A stretch of 64,000 nt of DNA from Tetracladium setigerum (GCA_031472005.1 PZJY01000007.1:1302001-1366000), one strand, 5' to 3'. Counted from the stretch's first letter, positions 11,468 to 21,941 are shown. The notes: a model not told the origin generated them from the letters alone. Program-made: numbers and translations.

Positions 11468-12646
11468 CTACGACTCGTCCATCTCATCGTCCTCTCCACT
11501 CCCATCCTCATCTTCCCAGCCATCGCCCTCCTCTTCCTCTTCAGTGACCTCTCCACCGAGTTCCTTGTTCAAGGAAGACAATAATTCTCGGGCATGCTCT
11601 CCAAGTCTCTCGTCCTCGTAATCCTGAAGTTCGAATAAGCGGAGACTCTGGTTCAGCCATTGCCGACTTGAAATCCAGGAAACCCTCCAGCTATCACCAT
11701 CCTCGCTCTGAACCTCTCCTGTTTTCTGCTTCTCTCCCATGATATAGAGTCCCCAGCCTCCCAAATACCAGACTTCAACACTACTGTCTTCCTCTCCAAC
11801 CAAGCGCTCCAGAACTTCAATAGCTTCCACATCCATATCGGCCTCCATCAATAACCTCGCTAAGCTGACCCTGGTAGGGAAATCCGGCACCTTGTCGTTA
11901 CCTGGTTCCAAATCTCTCCACAAGTCTAAACTCCTCTTTAAAGCGGCTCTTGCGTCCTCTGTCCGCTGTTGGCTGATTCTCACGTTCGCCAAAGTTTGCC
12001 ATGGTTCCGCGTAACCCTCCGCGACCATGGTAGCCTCTGTCACCAACGCCTCGCACTTTTGCTCCGCATCCTCTTCCCAACTCAAGTCGGTCATATACAC
12101 CTCCACCACACCACACAGCGCAACGGATAACTTCCTCCTCTTCTCTTCCAACAGTGCTTCCCCGTCCACATCTAGCTTCTTCCGATCGAGAAGAGCCTGA
12201 ATTTGTATCCGTAAACTCATAGCTCCCTTCTCGAACCAGTCCACGCTATCCTGACCACCCTCCTCGCTCAACTGAGCCAGCCAGAGAAATTTCTCGGGGC
12301 CGCCTCCTACATCTTCGCCGATCTCGCCATCTTCATCGATTGCGGCCGCCTGCAGGAAATATTCTCTCGCGGTGTCGATTTCTCCAAGTTCAACATGCAG
12401 GTCTCCAAGCAGATTGAGGGCTGGCAGAGCTTCTTTCGAATCCAAATCTACAAGACCCAATGCTTTTTTGGCGGGTTTTACGGCGCCTGCGATATCGCCT
12501 TGCTGTAGAGCAAGAGCTGCTTGGAGGAGGAGAGATTCTGAGGAAACTTGTGGTGCTGAGGATTTGGAGGACGGTGCGACAACACGGTTGAGAACGGATT
12601 TGTCGCGCTTCTTGTCCTTCTTGTTCTTTGGTTTTGTTTTTGCCAT
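11468..12646 (-). CDS. ACL4: TPR protein, ACL4-like chaperone of ribosomal protein L4
   Basis: A single exon of 392 residues. The start at 12646 gives a basic N-terminus (MAKTKPKNKKDKKRDK). I preferred it to the upstream in-frame ATG at 12787, whose extension is not protein-like. TPR helices follow: SLLLQAALALQQGDIAGA, ALNLLGDLHVELGEIDTAREYF, EPWQTLANVRISQQRTEDAR and EVWYLGGWGLYIMGEK. The C-terminus is strongly acidic (EEEEEGDGWEDEDGSG). The layout of basic start, TPR superhelix and acidic tail matches Acl4, which captures nascent ribosomal protein L4 and carries it to the nucleolus. The name rests on architecture, so another TPR co-chaperone is possible. Confidence 0.8.
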   Translation of the reverse strand: MAKTKPKNKKDKKRDKSVLNRVVAPSSKSSAPQVSSESLLLQAALALQQGDIAGAVKPAKKALGLVDLDSKEALPALNLLGDLHVELGEIDTAREYFLQAAAIDEDGEIGEDVGGGPEKFLWLAQLSEEGGQDSVDWFEKGAMSLRIQIQALLDRKKLDVDGEALLEEKRRKLSVALCGVVEVYMTDLSWEEDAEQKCEALVTEATMVAEGYAEPWQTLANVRISQQRTEDARAALKRSLDLWRDLEPGNDKVPDFPTRVSLARLLMEADMDVEAIEVLERLVGEEDSSVEVWYLGGWGLYIMGEKQKTGEVQSEDGDSWRVSWISSRQWLNQSLRLFELQDYEDERLGEHARELLSSLNKELGGEVTEEEEEGDGWEDEDGSGEDDEMDES

Positions 12647-13188
12647 TTGATCGAGTTTTGAAGGTTGAAATTTAGTGAAGATTTCGATGTGTTTTTTTCG
12701 GGGGATTGTTGATTGGATTTTGGCTGGTGTTTTGGGGCAGAAATCTTTTTTCGGCTCGGCGATGACGCGGGAAGACCACCCCGCCAAATTGGAAAAGACC
12801 CCTCAGATACTGTAGGTCCTCGAACGCAGCACCTGCATCTCAAGTTCTGTGCAGGACAGGAAATGGGCTAGAGATGATTTGAAGGTGAGTTGAGAGGGAG
12901 GGCGCTTTTACTCTTCGAAGAAGATTGATTGGACAGAGACAGCACATCGCATAAAATAAAGTGCATTGTTGGCATTGTGTCTATGTGTATGATGATGTTT
13001 GAGCAAGTTGGCGCTTCCATTACCATTACCGACCACTTTAAAACCATGAACCCAAATGTGTATTCCATGTCGTCGTAAATGGGCGGCTAAACGATTGTAA
13101 CGATTTACAAAATCTCCAAGAGCGCCGAGATCCCCAATGAATGCAAATCCCCAATATATACAGTACTATAACACGCGAGGTTTACGCT
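12647..13188. other. intergenic, no gene seen
   Basis: Holds the ACL4 upstream region and the 3' flank of the next minus-strand gene. No convincing open frame or RNA gene. Confidence 0.4.
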
Positions 13189-14072
13189 CTACTTAACTTC
13201 TCTGATATCAGACGAGCCGGACGTTCCGGGCCTCTGGATGGTTCCTAATTCCTCCCCAACGCCACTCTGTCCCCTCTTTCTACCACCAATGTGGAATCTA
13301 GATGTAGTTGTGGAACCAATTGCTTTGGCCGATTGAGATTCAGAAGTGTCTCCAAATTTGGAAAAGAAGCTCTTCTTTTTGGGTTGTTTCGCTTCATCGT
13401 TCAACCCAACGTCCTCAAATCCTTCCTCGGCTGTCGGCGGTTGTCTATCGAAGTATCTTTCTTTCATTGCTGATCTGGGGAGGCGTGGCATGCGTGCGGA
13501 ATCGAGACTCTGACGCCCGTTCTCGGGTTGCACAATTGGGGAACGGGCGGAGATATCCTGGGAGAGGTCAGTGTCTGGATCCAGCGCTCGTCAGCCAGCA
13601 TGATGTCTTACAAATGATCTGCGGTACGAGTCGAAGGATTCGCGGGATATTGAGAAGTGTTCGATGTCTTCGCTATTGCGAGCACTGGCAGAGCCTCCAG
13701 AGGGATTTGATCGTCGAGGCCAGATGCCTTTCTTCTCCGGCGGGGAAGGCTGGTGGACTGTCAACATGGATCGCAGATTCAACCAGACCAGCCAATACTC
13801 ACAGGCAGGTACACGCCACTGTCATTTACGACTGCCCCTCCTAATTAGCCAGACCGAGCATGAGAGTGAGAGTATGGAAGCCGGGCACAACACATACCAC
13901 TCATTTTGTACTCTGGCGGATCCTGGCTCTGCTTGCTGCTAATGCTCATTGAGGACTTGGAGCCGATGGTATCGACCTTCTCGAAGGCAGGGAGACGCGT
14001 GCCATTTTCTTCATGTGTTTGTTCATTTTGGAGGGGCTCCACACGACGGGCGAATGGGTTGCGGATAGGCAT
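13189..14072 (-). CDS. unknown fungal protein, 236 residues, four exons
   Basis: Exons 13898..14072, 13803..13831, 13612..13749 and 13189..13557 join in phase to 237 codons. One exon is only 29 nt. The start MPIRNPFARRVEP is basic. The centre reads VNDSGVYLPPSPPEKKGIWP, and the C-terminal third has KQPKKKSFFSKFGD and SRFHIGGRKRGQSG. The protein is mostly Ser/Pro/Arg/Lys with no membrane segment and no enzyme motif I recognise, so it is likely disordered and a target of phosphorylation. The clean phase of all three introns and the motif-like blocks say it is a real gene. I cannot assign a function. Confidence 0.75.
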
Positions 14073-16532
14073 GATGCTTTGTGTACGTAGCTAGGTACTT
14101 TATGTATGGAGTTTAGGGAGGGTGCAGGCAATAAGGACTCTAATAAAATTACCCAAACGTAAGGCGGTGGCTCGGGTCGAAAGAGGATTCAGGTGAAAGT
14201 TCAAGATTGCCGTAATTCAGGATTGTTGGAATGCTTTCGCAGGATGGGAGGTGAGGTAGGTAAGGTAGGTATAATGAAATAATGAATAATGGGTCGAAAG
14301 GTTAGATTGCATGCTGGAATCGCATACACTGATTGACGACTTACTTGATTTCGACGACCCAAAGAAGGTTGGACGCTCGTGACGCTGAAATGTTACTTTG
14401 GTGGCCAATCAGAGTCGACTACTCTTTTTAGCCGAGAGGATGAGGGAACGGAGAGGAGGGGAGGGTTGAACAACAACAACCACAACAACAACAACAACAT
14501 TAAACTTGTAATGATAGAGGGGAGATGGGAACTACAGAGGTGATTACCTAGTTACCCATGTAGGTGGAAGGTAAGTATTATATAAATATAACAAATAGCG
14601 GAGGTGAGACGACAAGACCTACAGAACTTTATCTTTTTTCCCCTTCACCATTTCGGTGCCAATAACAATGTGGTAAATTGGCGACTTCGAAGGAAGAGGA
14701 CCACGGGCACCAGAACAGGAACAGAGTTTGCACCGAAGAAGCCAAGGTGTACAGCATACTCCACTCACTCACTACTGTACTGTAAGAATCCCGATACTTC
14801 AGCTTGTTCTTTTTTTTTCTTCCTGTCCTGGTGGGATCGATCGGCTGGCAACCACAGGAAGAAACTCGAGAGATGGCACAGCTAATGTACGCTTGTTGGA
14901 CTCTTGGCTCCGAAACCAGCTTCTCTGAATCATGCCATTATTACTGAGGGAGACCGAAGAAGTCGGGATCATATCATGCCAAGAAGGAAGGTTTGGTTTG
15001 GCTGAAAATGTGGATATGGATTTGTTGGAAAGCAGGGCGGGTCGGACGCCGTGGGTGGTGGGAGATCCGATCGCCACCCCGTTGATCACTGCAGATCTCC
15101 AGATAGCGCCAGTCAACCGCCCGCCCCTGTTCCAAAGTCCAAGCTGGATGATTGAGAGATGTCGGAGCTCGCAAAGTAGAATTCCTTTGAAGTATGAGTA
15201 AAAGATAGGAGGTTAGTGCAGGAGTGTTTATATAGCTACATTATTACCTGACCCCTTGCTTTACTTGCTAAGCTAACTACTGTCTGTACTGTACTGTACT
15301 GTACTGTACTGTACCTCGCCTTGGCTTGGCTTAGAAAAGGGGCAATAGGCTACCTGCAGTATTATTTGTTGGCTCTCGCTTCACAAAGTTCGTTGGCTCC
15401 ACCACCAGACGTCTCGACATTTTTCCTCGACTGGATCATGCTGGATCATGTCATGGAAAATGAACTTTCCATTATTCCACTCCATACTTCATGCTGTCCC
15501 AGAAGTAATGAGGTTTTCAATCGATTGCCAACGGCTGACCAAGTTACTTGTGCATTATTTGGACATGTTCAAGGTGCAGGCACAAAATGGCAGTAGTATA
15601 TATATGTGGGTAAGTACCTAAGGAAGGATATATTTCTCCCTTCGGTCCTGAACGGTATGTTATCATGATTCCCAACAGTACTTTTCCTGTCTACAGGCCA
15701 TGACCATGGAACATGGAACATGGAGAGAAGGACGGACGGCAGCACGGTCATGACGGGGATGGCAAAGCAAAGCTTGAACGGTCCCTAAGACTAGTCGCGA
15801 GGACGGTTGTTTCGACATGTCCCTGCGGGACGGAAGATCTAACATAGAACTTTTGGGAGAATAAGGTACCTCAGGTACTTACTACAGTGATAGAGTCTGC
15901 GAGAATCTTGTTCTCTTCCTATGTAAGATTACATAGGTTGGTTGAGTGTCTTGTATTCTTCTTCTCATGGGGAAGGAATCGAGCAAGTGCTGATGGTCTT
16001 GCTTGCATCATTCCATCTCCCGTTTCTGCATATATTCACCAGACTTCGTATATTTTTGGTACACGTATTCTTGAGCCACCGCATAGAATTTCTGCAGGTC
16101 TCCAGGGAATCACCTACCGAATTGTCGCGCTTTTTCGGGTTGCATCAAAAGTATATGCAGTGTCCCGTGCGTATATACCTTAGGTACTGTACCTCACCTT
16201 GGAGTGTTTTTCCGATCTATTATTGGGCGACTCTACTACTCGGATGTCGTGGCTATCAGCTCCCCCACCAAAGGATTGAAAATAATTGATTTCACACTCT
16301 CTCGGCCAAACCTCAGCTTGCATTCGTTCCACCCACCCAGCAACTACGGTTTGTGGTAGGAAGTTACCCTACCTACCTACCTACCTAACCAACCCACATA
16401 CCTGCGTTTTACCCGTTCAGGTGCCACCCAGCACAAACTCCTTCCACCTACCGAGCTCAGCAACTCGTGCTTCCAACAACCACCTCACTCAGTTCATGCA
16501 ACACGACCAAGTTCAGGTCTCTCGATTTGACG
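14073..16532. other. 2.4-kb gene-free region with (TACTG)n and (CCTA)n repeats
   Basis: No coding frame is convincing. The stretch has an (ACA)n run at about 14,470-14,500, a tandem TACTG repeat at about 15,281-15,314, and a (CCTA)n tract at about 16,368-16,388 just before the next gene. It is probably a long promoter/5' leader region for the plus-strand gene at 16,533. Confidence 0.45.
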
Positions 16533-17766
16533 ATGGCCAAGATCTTCTTCAACGGGTGGGAGCTATGGCAAAAGATGACCTTCGTACAGATACATCCCTC
16601 CAAAATGCTGGGATCCAATGCTAACTGATGAACAGGTCCTGGCCACCACCATCGCCGCAGTTTTCTGCATAGCGTATGCGAAGCTTCTATGGACAAATCG
16701 CATCCTCAAGAAGCAAGAAGTAATTGATGAGGAGAAACGCACCCGAATCCAGACTTTGCGCCAGAGTGGGCACATTGTCGAATCTTCCAAGACAGACGTA
16801 CCATTCGGCATTCGAGCAATACAGAGTGGCATACAAGTCGATGGCATCTGGATTTCAAACACAAGCACTCCTGTGCCGAGCGAGCTACGTTTTGGAAAGG
16901 GTAGCGCTAGTCCAACAGAATCCATATCAGGAGGGTGTTCAAGCAACAGAAATTCCGTAACTAAAGAGGCCAAACGAGCACCCATAGCATCTACAAAGCT
17001 GTCAGCTTCCAAAGACGGAGATACGCTCACCCCTCCTTTCTCCGAGCAGATAGACGATGTCACCAACAATCGCCAATCATACCAGCCTCGTAAGGCGTCA
17101 CAGCTTCGGTACGATGGCTATGGAGCCTTCGATCAAGAGACACTCAACCGATTGGAAAGCAAATCTCCAATGCCCGGACCCCAACCACGCCAGCCGCGGG
17201 AGTCTTACCGGAGACTCTCCGAAGCCGATTCAGCATTAGCTGCTGACAACGAACTAAACTCTGCCACCTCTTCTGATTCTGGTACAAGTACCACCCTATA
17301 CGACAAAGGGAAGAGAATCGCTTCGTTGAGCAGACCCAAGCCTATGTCCGCAATCCCGACGTCGACCTACTTACCTGTACCGACCGGAACACCGAAATCT
17401 GAGGTATCGGATCCATTTGCTTCCCCTACGGAAGAGTCTAGCCTGTCTCGTGTTTCGAGTGCCCAACAGACCAGAAGATCCAGCTGGATAGACCATTCCC
17501 AAGCTGGACAGCACCAAGACGCACGCTCACTATTCGTCCCCGGCGCATTGCACCAAAACCGAGATTTTCGACAAGTCAACTCTGGATTCGAAGTCCTCCC
17601 CGCCGGAACGTTTGCGTTGAACGTGGATCGAAAAGGGAAACAGGTTGATAGAAGCGAGGCTACTGATGAAGATTCTGGTAGTAAAAGAAGGTCGACTCGA
17701 CTCCAGAGGAAAAGGAAGGACCATGGAATTCATGAACGCCCATCAAGTTCCGAGAAGGAGCCTTGA
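16533..17766 (+). CDS. single-pass membrane-anchored fungal protein of unknown function
   Basis: Exon 1 (16533..16583) encodes MAKIFFNGWELWQKMTF and exon 2 is 16636..17766. The 52-nt intron has a GCTAACTGATG branch and an ACAG acceptor. The 393-residue protein has one hydrophobic helix at about residues 18-38 (VLATTIAAVFCIAYAKLLW), then a charged stretch (TNRILKKQEVIDEEKRTR), and then a long Ser/Thr/Pro-rich region that looks disordered. The C-terminus is basic (KRRSTRLQRKRKDHG). The splice-derived N-terminus replaces an internal ATG at 16618 that lies inside the intron. The topology suggests an organelle- or ER-anchored protein with a large cytosolic tail. No family name comes to mind. Confidence 0.75.
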
Positions 17767-18285
17767 AGACGAGACGTGCACTAGAGGGGAGTGAGCAAAA
17801 TGTTTGATCGAATGGCCTCGTAAAGCGCCTAGGACTACTGTAGGAAAGACATTTGGCTTGGCTAGCATGACTACACGATGAGACATAGTCCGAGCAAAAG
17901 TATGCTTTAATGTGGCAGTAGAGAAACATAGGCTAGGCGAAGCAGGAGGGCGACTGTAGGAGATGTTTGTTCGGGGGGCGCGGGAAGGGTGGAGGTCTCG
18001 ACAAACAAGAATTTTACCTTAACATGGAAGAATAGGCATCGTCTCTCTCAAAGCTACCAATTGAAACAATGTAACAGTCTTTTAAAACTCGACTGTTAAG
18101 TGATGGGGGCCGACGTGAAACGAAGCATGACACTAGTAATATCAAACATAGAGGATGGTTGAATTCGAAATTTCATTAATCATGAGTTAAGCTCAGCCAG
18201 GAATAGAAGATAAAGGTAATCTTGAGTCTCCAAGTTAGCTAGTGCCGACTTCAGATATCGAGGCTAGACGTTGAAAATAGAAAAG

Positions 18286-18364
18286 CGTCTCAGTTCTCCA
18301 AGATGAAATAGTTATCTTCAAAGTAAAGACTCGGATTACAGCAAATATGGGTTTCATCAGAGGT
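18286..18364 (-). ncRNA. probable C/D box snoRNA D (intronic)
   Basis: Minus strand: CTGATGA (box C-like, with C in place of the usual R) at 18354-18360 and CTGA (box D) at 18290-18293, 60 nt apart. It sits about 50 nt downstream of a GTAAGTTATTC donor, a typical position for an intronic snoRNA. The terminal stem is poor (CTC with GAG-like), so confidence is moderate. Confidence 0.5.
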
Positions 18365-18603
18365 GATATAGGAAAGGAGGGCGAGGGTGAAGGAAGAATA
18401 ACTTACAGGATGGGTGGCATTTATCCAGCTCTTCAAAATGGCCGAGTTGATTTACCTACAAGCCAGTAGTGGGCAAGTTAGCTGTTGTTCTAGAATCTTT
18501 GTCAAAATCTGGATCGTGATATGATGCAGAGAACCAAAGCAGTTTCAGGCTATAAACGGTAAGCAAAATGGTCAAGAGATGAGCAGGGAATAGTTCATAC
18601 CTC

Positions 18604-18685
18604 ATTAAATCAGAATTTTATATACATTCAGCGCAGACCGAAGTCCGCTCAAATAGTGTGAATAACAGTTTCATCATTTGAAGCA
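18604..18685 (-). ncRNA. probable C/D box snoRNA C (intronic)
   Basis: Minus strand: box C ATGATGA at 18671-18677, a CTGA at 18628-18631 (possible D') and a CTGA at 18610-18613 (box D). Flanks TCAAA and TTTAA pair imperfectly. It lies between acceptor-like TTCTAG and the next splice acceptor of the host gene. This is weaker than snoRNAs A and B because the terminal stem is short. Confidence 0.55.
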
Positions 18686-19040
18686 GTGGTTCGAATGGAA
18701 CATGGGAGAATGGAGATTTTGTGTACCTAGAAGGTAGGGGGTTAGCAACGATTGTGACTCGAGTGGCATGTAGTTATGTGTGAATGGTGCGCATTGGATC
18801 AGCTGACGAGTTCTCAACAAGCACTTCCTAGCATCCTACCCTCACAAGGTTTGTACGCCTTGCTTTTGATGAGGGAAGGGGTAGGAGTGCGCAGTCTGTC
18901 CGCCCGTTCGTTCAAAGTTCGTCATGGAATGCCTGGATCTCGTTGGAAAGGAGGAAAGGAGTATGGATGTACCTATGATTGCAAAGTAATGTTAGCTTTG
19001 GTCAAGAAAGGTGTTCAGCGGAAACATAGGTAGAAGACAT

Positions 19041-19137
19041 AAAGGGTCAGACAAGGCTGAAACTAATAAAGACGGAATCTACATGGCATCTTCAGTTCGA
19101 GGAATTCCTGTTGTGTCGAATGATCATCACTCCCTTT
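19041..19137 (-). ncRNA. C/D box snoRNA B (intronic), predicted 18S rRNA 2'-O-methylation guide
   Basis: A 97-nt minus-strand sequence with a perfect terminal stem (AAAGGG at the start, CCCTTT at the end), box C GTGATGA and box D CTGA. An internal D' box CTGA at about 19092 is preceded by AGGAATTCCTCGAA. AGGAATTCCTCG is the exact complement of CGAGGAATTCCT, which I recall as part of the conserved 3' region of eukaryotic 18S rRNA. The D'+5 rule then selects the A of CGA. From memory this is the site guided by human SNORD82, but that equivalence needs checking. Confidence 0.82.
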
Positions 19138-19296
19138 GAGCATGCGGATAAATGGAATATAAAATGACGATTTAATCACGAACCTTTGAGAATATAATTA
19201 GATTAGAGGACGGTGCTGACATATTCCTAGATTCTGAGAGGTCGTTAGCAGATGCTTTTGCAAAGAAAACAGCAGCGCGGCGGCCTGAAGACGCTT

Positions 19297-19372
19297 GCTC
19301 AGAAAGGTACAAATCCCCATTGCGGTGTAAGAGTTGGATTGTTCAAAATTGTGTTTACTCTCATCATTGAGC
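19297..19372 (-). ncRNA. C/D box snoRNA A (intronic)
   Basis: On the minus strand the 76-nt sequence starts GCTCAATGATGA and ends TTTCTGAGC. Box C is ATGATGA, box D is CTGA, and the ends pair perfectly (GCTCA with TGAGC), forming the terminal stem expected of a C/D snoRNA. It lies in the first intron of the host gene. The guide just upstream of box D reads GGGATTTGTACCTTT. I have not assigned its rRNA target. Confidence 0.8.
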
Positions 19373-19942
19373 GTGTTGGTTGGGAAGTAGAGGGGAGGGC
19401 AGGAAGAAGAGGGTGGGGGAGAACTTACAATAGAAACCATGCCTTCACTGAACCAAGGGCGTGGTTTACAGCGGGATATACTCCCTACGAAGAGCAGAAG
19501 CTTGCAGAGTAAATTGAATGGTTGAGTGTTTTGTCAAGCGCCGAATGGAAGATGGAAATTGAGAAATGGAAGTTAAAGAAGAGAGGAAGAAAGAGCTTGA
19601 AGCTGCAAAATATTTTTGCTCTTGAAGTTGGCGCGCATGGACCATGACCCGCTGCGCTATCCCTGATTTGACTAGGCTGCTCTTTCATGTGGCTGAGTCG
19701 ATCGATCGCTCTTGATTGGCTTGACAGTGGCTGGGAGGTGTGGCTGAAGGAGGGGAAGGGGATTCGCCACCCGCCGCCGACGATGATAAAGGGACGGAGG
19801 CAACGGAAACGGAACACACTCGCTCTCTCTACAGTCAGTACAGTACGTACTGTACCGGATGGTCAATACCAACCTGCTCTATTGACATACATACAACCTT
19901 AGCTTATCAAAACAGAAGGTTCGACCTGTGTGAATCGCCGTT

Positions 19943-21396
19943 ATGGCAACGTCTGGAGGCATTATTGCCCCCATTGCCTTGAGGGCGTTTAAGTAAGTTG
20001 AAATGATAATAAACAAACTTGCCTATCTATCTACCTTACCTACGCAAACTTCGCTCCACCTCCTCCTCCTCACCCCAAACCTCATCGCTAATCATATGTA
20101 TCTCCCAGACACGTCTTCAAGAAGACCACAAACCTGATAAAGGCTCGCATCGCGGAGGTATCTCGCCCTCTACAGCATGAATTCCAGCCCATCCTCGTCC
20201 GTACTGCACCGCGTCAAGCCATCCATCCCGCTGCCCGCCTTCGACAGGCGAAGGGAAGATGGTATACCACGCACAGCACAATAAACGCCTCCGTTCGACG
20301 TTTCATGAACAGAGCGAGTGAGAGTGCTAGTAATTACAGTCGTGCGGAATTTCCGTCGTCTTCAACTGCCAGGGCCGTTTCTAGACTTACGACCCGAGCG
20401 CCCTTCGCATCGACTTTACGTCCGAATTTGACGGGGGGGCCTTTCCTCGAACAGCCGGAGGCTACAGTTTGGGCGGAGGGCGTGCTGGTGGTGCCAGATA
20501 CTTCTCCCATACTCCAGCTGCCCCAGCCCAAGTCATCAACGTATGTCTCCGGAGCTTTCCTTCTTCTGGCACTCTCGCTAATTACCTTCTAGAACGTCAG
20601 TGCAGCTGTCCGGGCCTTCTGGATTTCTGGTCAACAGGCCCGATTTGATGGAACGACTCCCCAAGGTGAAAAAAGATTTCGAGCAGTGTCAAATCTGCAG
20701 CAGGAGACTGCACGAAAGATACAGGGCGTGTCTGGTCGTGTTCCCAGATCGGGGTCCTTCATCGACTTCCACCTCAATCCAGCAATTACTGCTCTCGCTC
20801 CTCTTGAAGCAATTCTTCCCTTGAACACCAAGCTCGCACAAGAATTGCCAAATTTAAATACTGATGGCTTCCTAGACTGCCTTGCTGTAGACTTCTCGCG
20901 CGCCTTGAAAGATCTTGCCATGACAATGAACGATCTCAAGCGTCTCTCTACCCTCGGCGATCTTCCGATTTCGCTCGAATCCAAGTCAATCCTGCGAGTG
21001 CGTTTTCCAGGATGCGACGCGGAAACCGTAGAGCGCCTCTGTGATGAAGTTGGTATCCAGAGAGGTATCATATATCAAGATCCGGACTACCACGAAGACC
21101 CTGGAGCACACTTAGCTTTGATGTTTCCGTTCGCGCCTCAGTCTGACCCCTCTTTATCATCACCAGGCGGATCCATGCGATCTCAGATAGGCGACGAAGA
21201 CCTGTATGACGACATTATTGATGATATAATCGAAAATCCATGGGTTGAAGACTATGGCAGTACATCTGAATTTAGCGAAGGGGAATCGGCCTATTTTAGC
21301 AGGCCATCGCAACAGGCGGATTCTTCCGATTTCGAAGGCGTGGAAGGCATTTATCGGTTTTTGGAACAATGTGACAACTTCGAAAGGATATCGTAG
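19943..21396 (+). CDS. fungal protein of the 'casein kinase II beta 2 subunit' annotation group, frame broken at a G7 run
   Basis: Exons are 19943..19992, 20109..20540 and 20593..21396. The start reads MATSGGIIAPIALRAFKHVFKKTTNLIKARI. The text changes frame at the G7 run (20433-20439): before it TTRAPFASTLRPNLTGG, after it AFPRTAGGYSLGGGRAGGARYFSHTP. One added G makes exons 1 and 2 together 483 nt and leaves all junctions in phase (429 codons). The second half is well conserved in style (SAAVRAFWISGQQARFDG, GSFIDFHLNPAITALAPLEA, LRVRFPGCDAETVERLCDEVG). In fungal databases such proteins carry the label 'casein kinase II beta 2 subunit', as far as I recall. I see no CK2-beta zinc-finger cysteines, so kinase regulation is doubtful. 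The tail is acidic. Confidence 0.78.
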
Positions 21397-21656
21397 TTCA
21401 TTGTTGGGAATCTTGATTTGTTGGAGGGTTGGCTGCGTCGTGTTAAAGGCGTTTTGTGGGAATAAATTGAACATGTATGGGAAATTCTTGTAGGATAGTT
21501 GGCTTGCTAGTCACACTGTTTGTACAACCACTTCCTTGAACAAATTCCATTTCGCATTGAATTTTAAGGCACAAGTTGCTAAGCATTGCAAATCTATATA
21601 TATTGGTATCGAGCCCTTTACCTGTGATCGGGTTTTATAAATTCATGATTGAAGAT
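21397..21656. other. 3' flank, no gene seen
   Basis: AT-rich downstream sequence of the preceding gene, directly followed by the MITE. Confidence 0.35.
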
Positions 21657-21658
21657 TA

Positions 21659-21939
21659 CTTCGGCGGATTTTATGTGAGGGCCGGGCGGACTTTGTTTTA
21701 GGGTGAAAACAATGATAGTCGTAGTTTTATTCTTGAGTAGATGGAGCCAGTATTTCAGAATTTCGCTATAGATTGAGAGAAATAAAATAAAAGTTTTGGC
21801 GAATTTATATTTATAATAAATTCATTCTTTACTCTTTAATTGATTTTAAAGGTGTCACTTTCCGATCTTTTGGTGAGGAAATCAGACCTCCCTCGCCAAC
21901 ATCAGCACCTGCCCGGCCCTCACATAAAACCTGCTGAAG
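21659..21939. mobile_element. 281-bp MITE with 31-bp terminal inverted repeats and TA target duplication
   Basis: The left end reads CTTCGGCGGATTTTATGTGA, continuing GGGCCGGGCGG. The reverse complement of the right end reads CTTCAGCAGGTTTTATGTGA, continuing GGGCCGGGCAG. The arms agree at 27 of 31 positions, and every difference is G versus A, as expected from RIP or cytosine deamination. The element is flanked by TA on both sides (21657-21658 and 21940-21941). The AT-rich interior has no open frame. Size, TIRs and TA duplication fit a Tc1/mariner-derived non-autonomous element. Confidence 0.85.
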
Positions 21940-21941
21940 TA

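Larger units (their letters stand above)
18000..19620 (-). ncRNA. spliced non-coding snoRNA host gene (approximate ends)
   Basis: Read on the minus strand, this stretch has no coding frame but a run of splice signals. There is a donor GTAAGTTC at 19428 with acceptor GAATCTAG ending at 19227. A small exon at about 19184..19226 follows, then a donor GTTCGTG with a GCTAACATT branch and an ATCATAG acceptor near 18971. A further acceptor is TTCTAG near 18727. A small exon at about 18413-18463 lies between CTTGTAG and GTAAGTTATTC, and a last branch GCTAACTTGG is near 18235. The introns hold sequences with box C (RUGAUGA) near one end and box D (CUGA) near the other. This is the layout of noncoding snoRNA host genes known in filamentous fungi. 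The 5' end near 19.6 kb and the 3' end near 18.0 kb are guesses. Confidence 0.65.

Noticed and set aside
18685..18700. tRNA B-box-like GGTTCGAATGG
   Set aside because: It lacks the closing CC of a B box, and there is no A box or cloverleaf around it. It belongs to the snoRNA host region.
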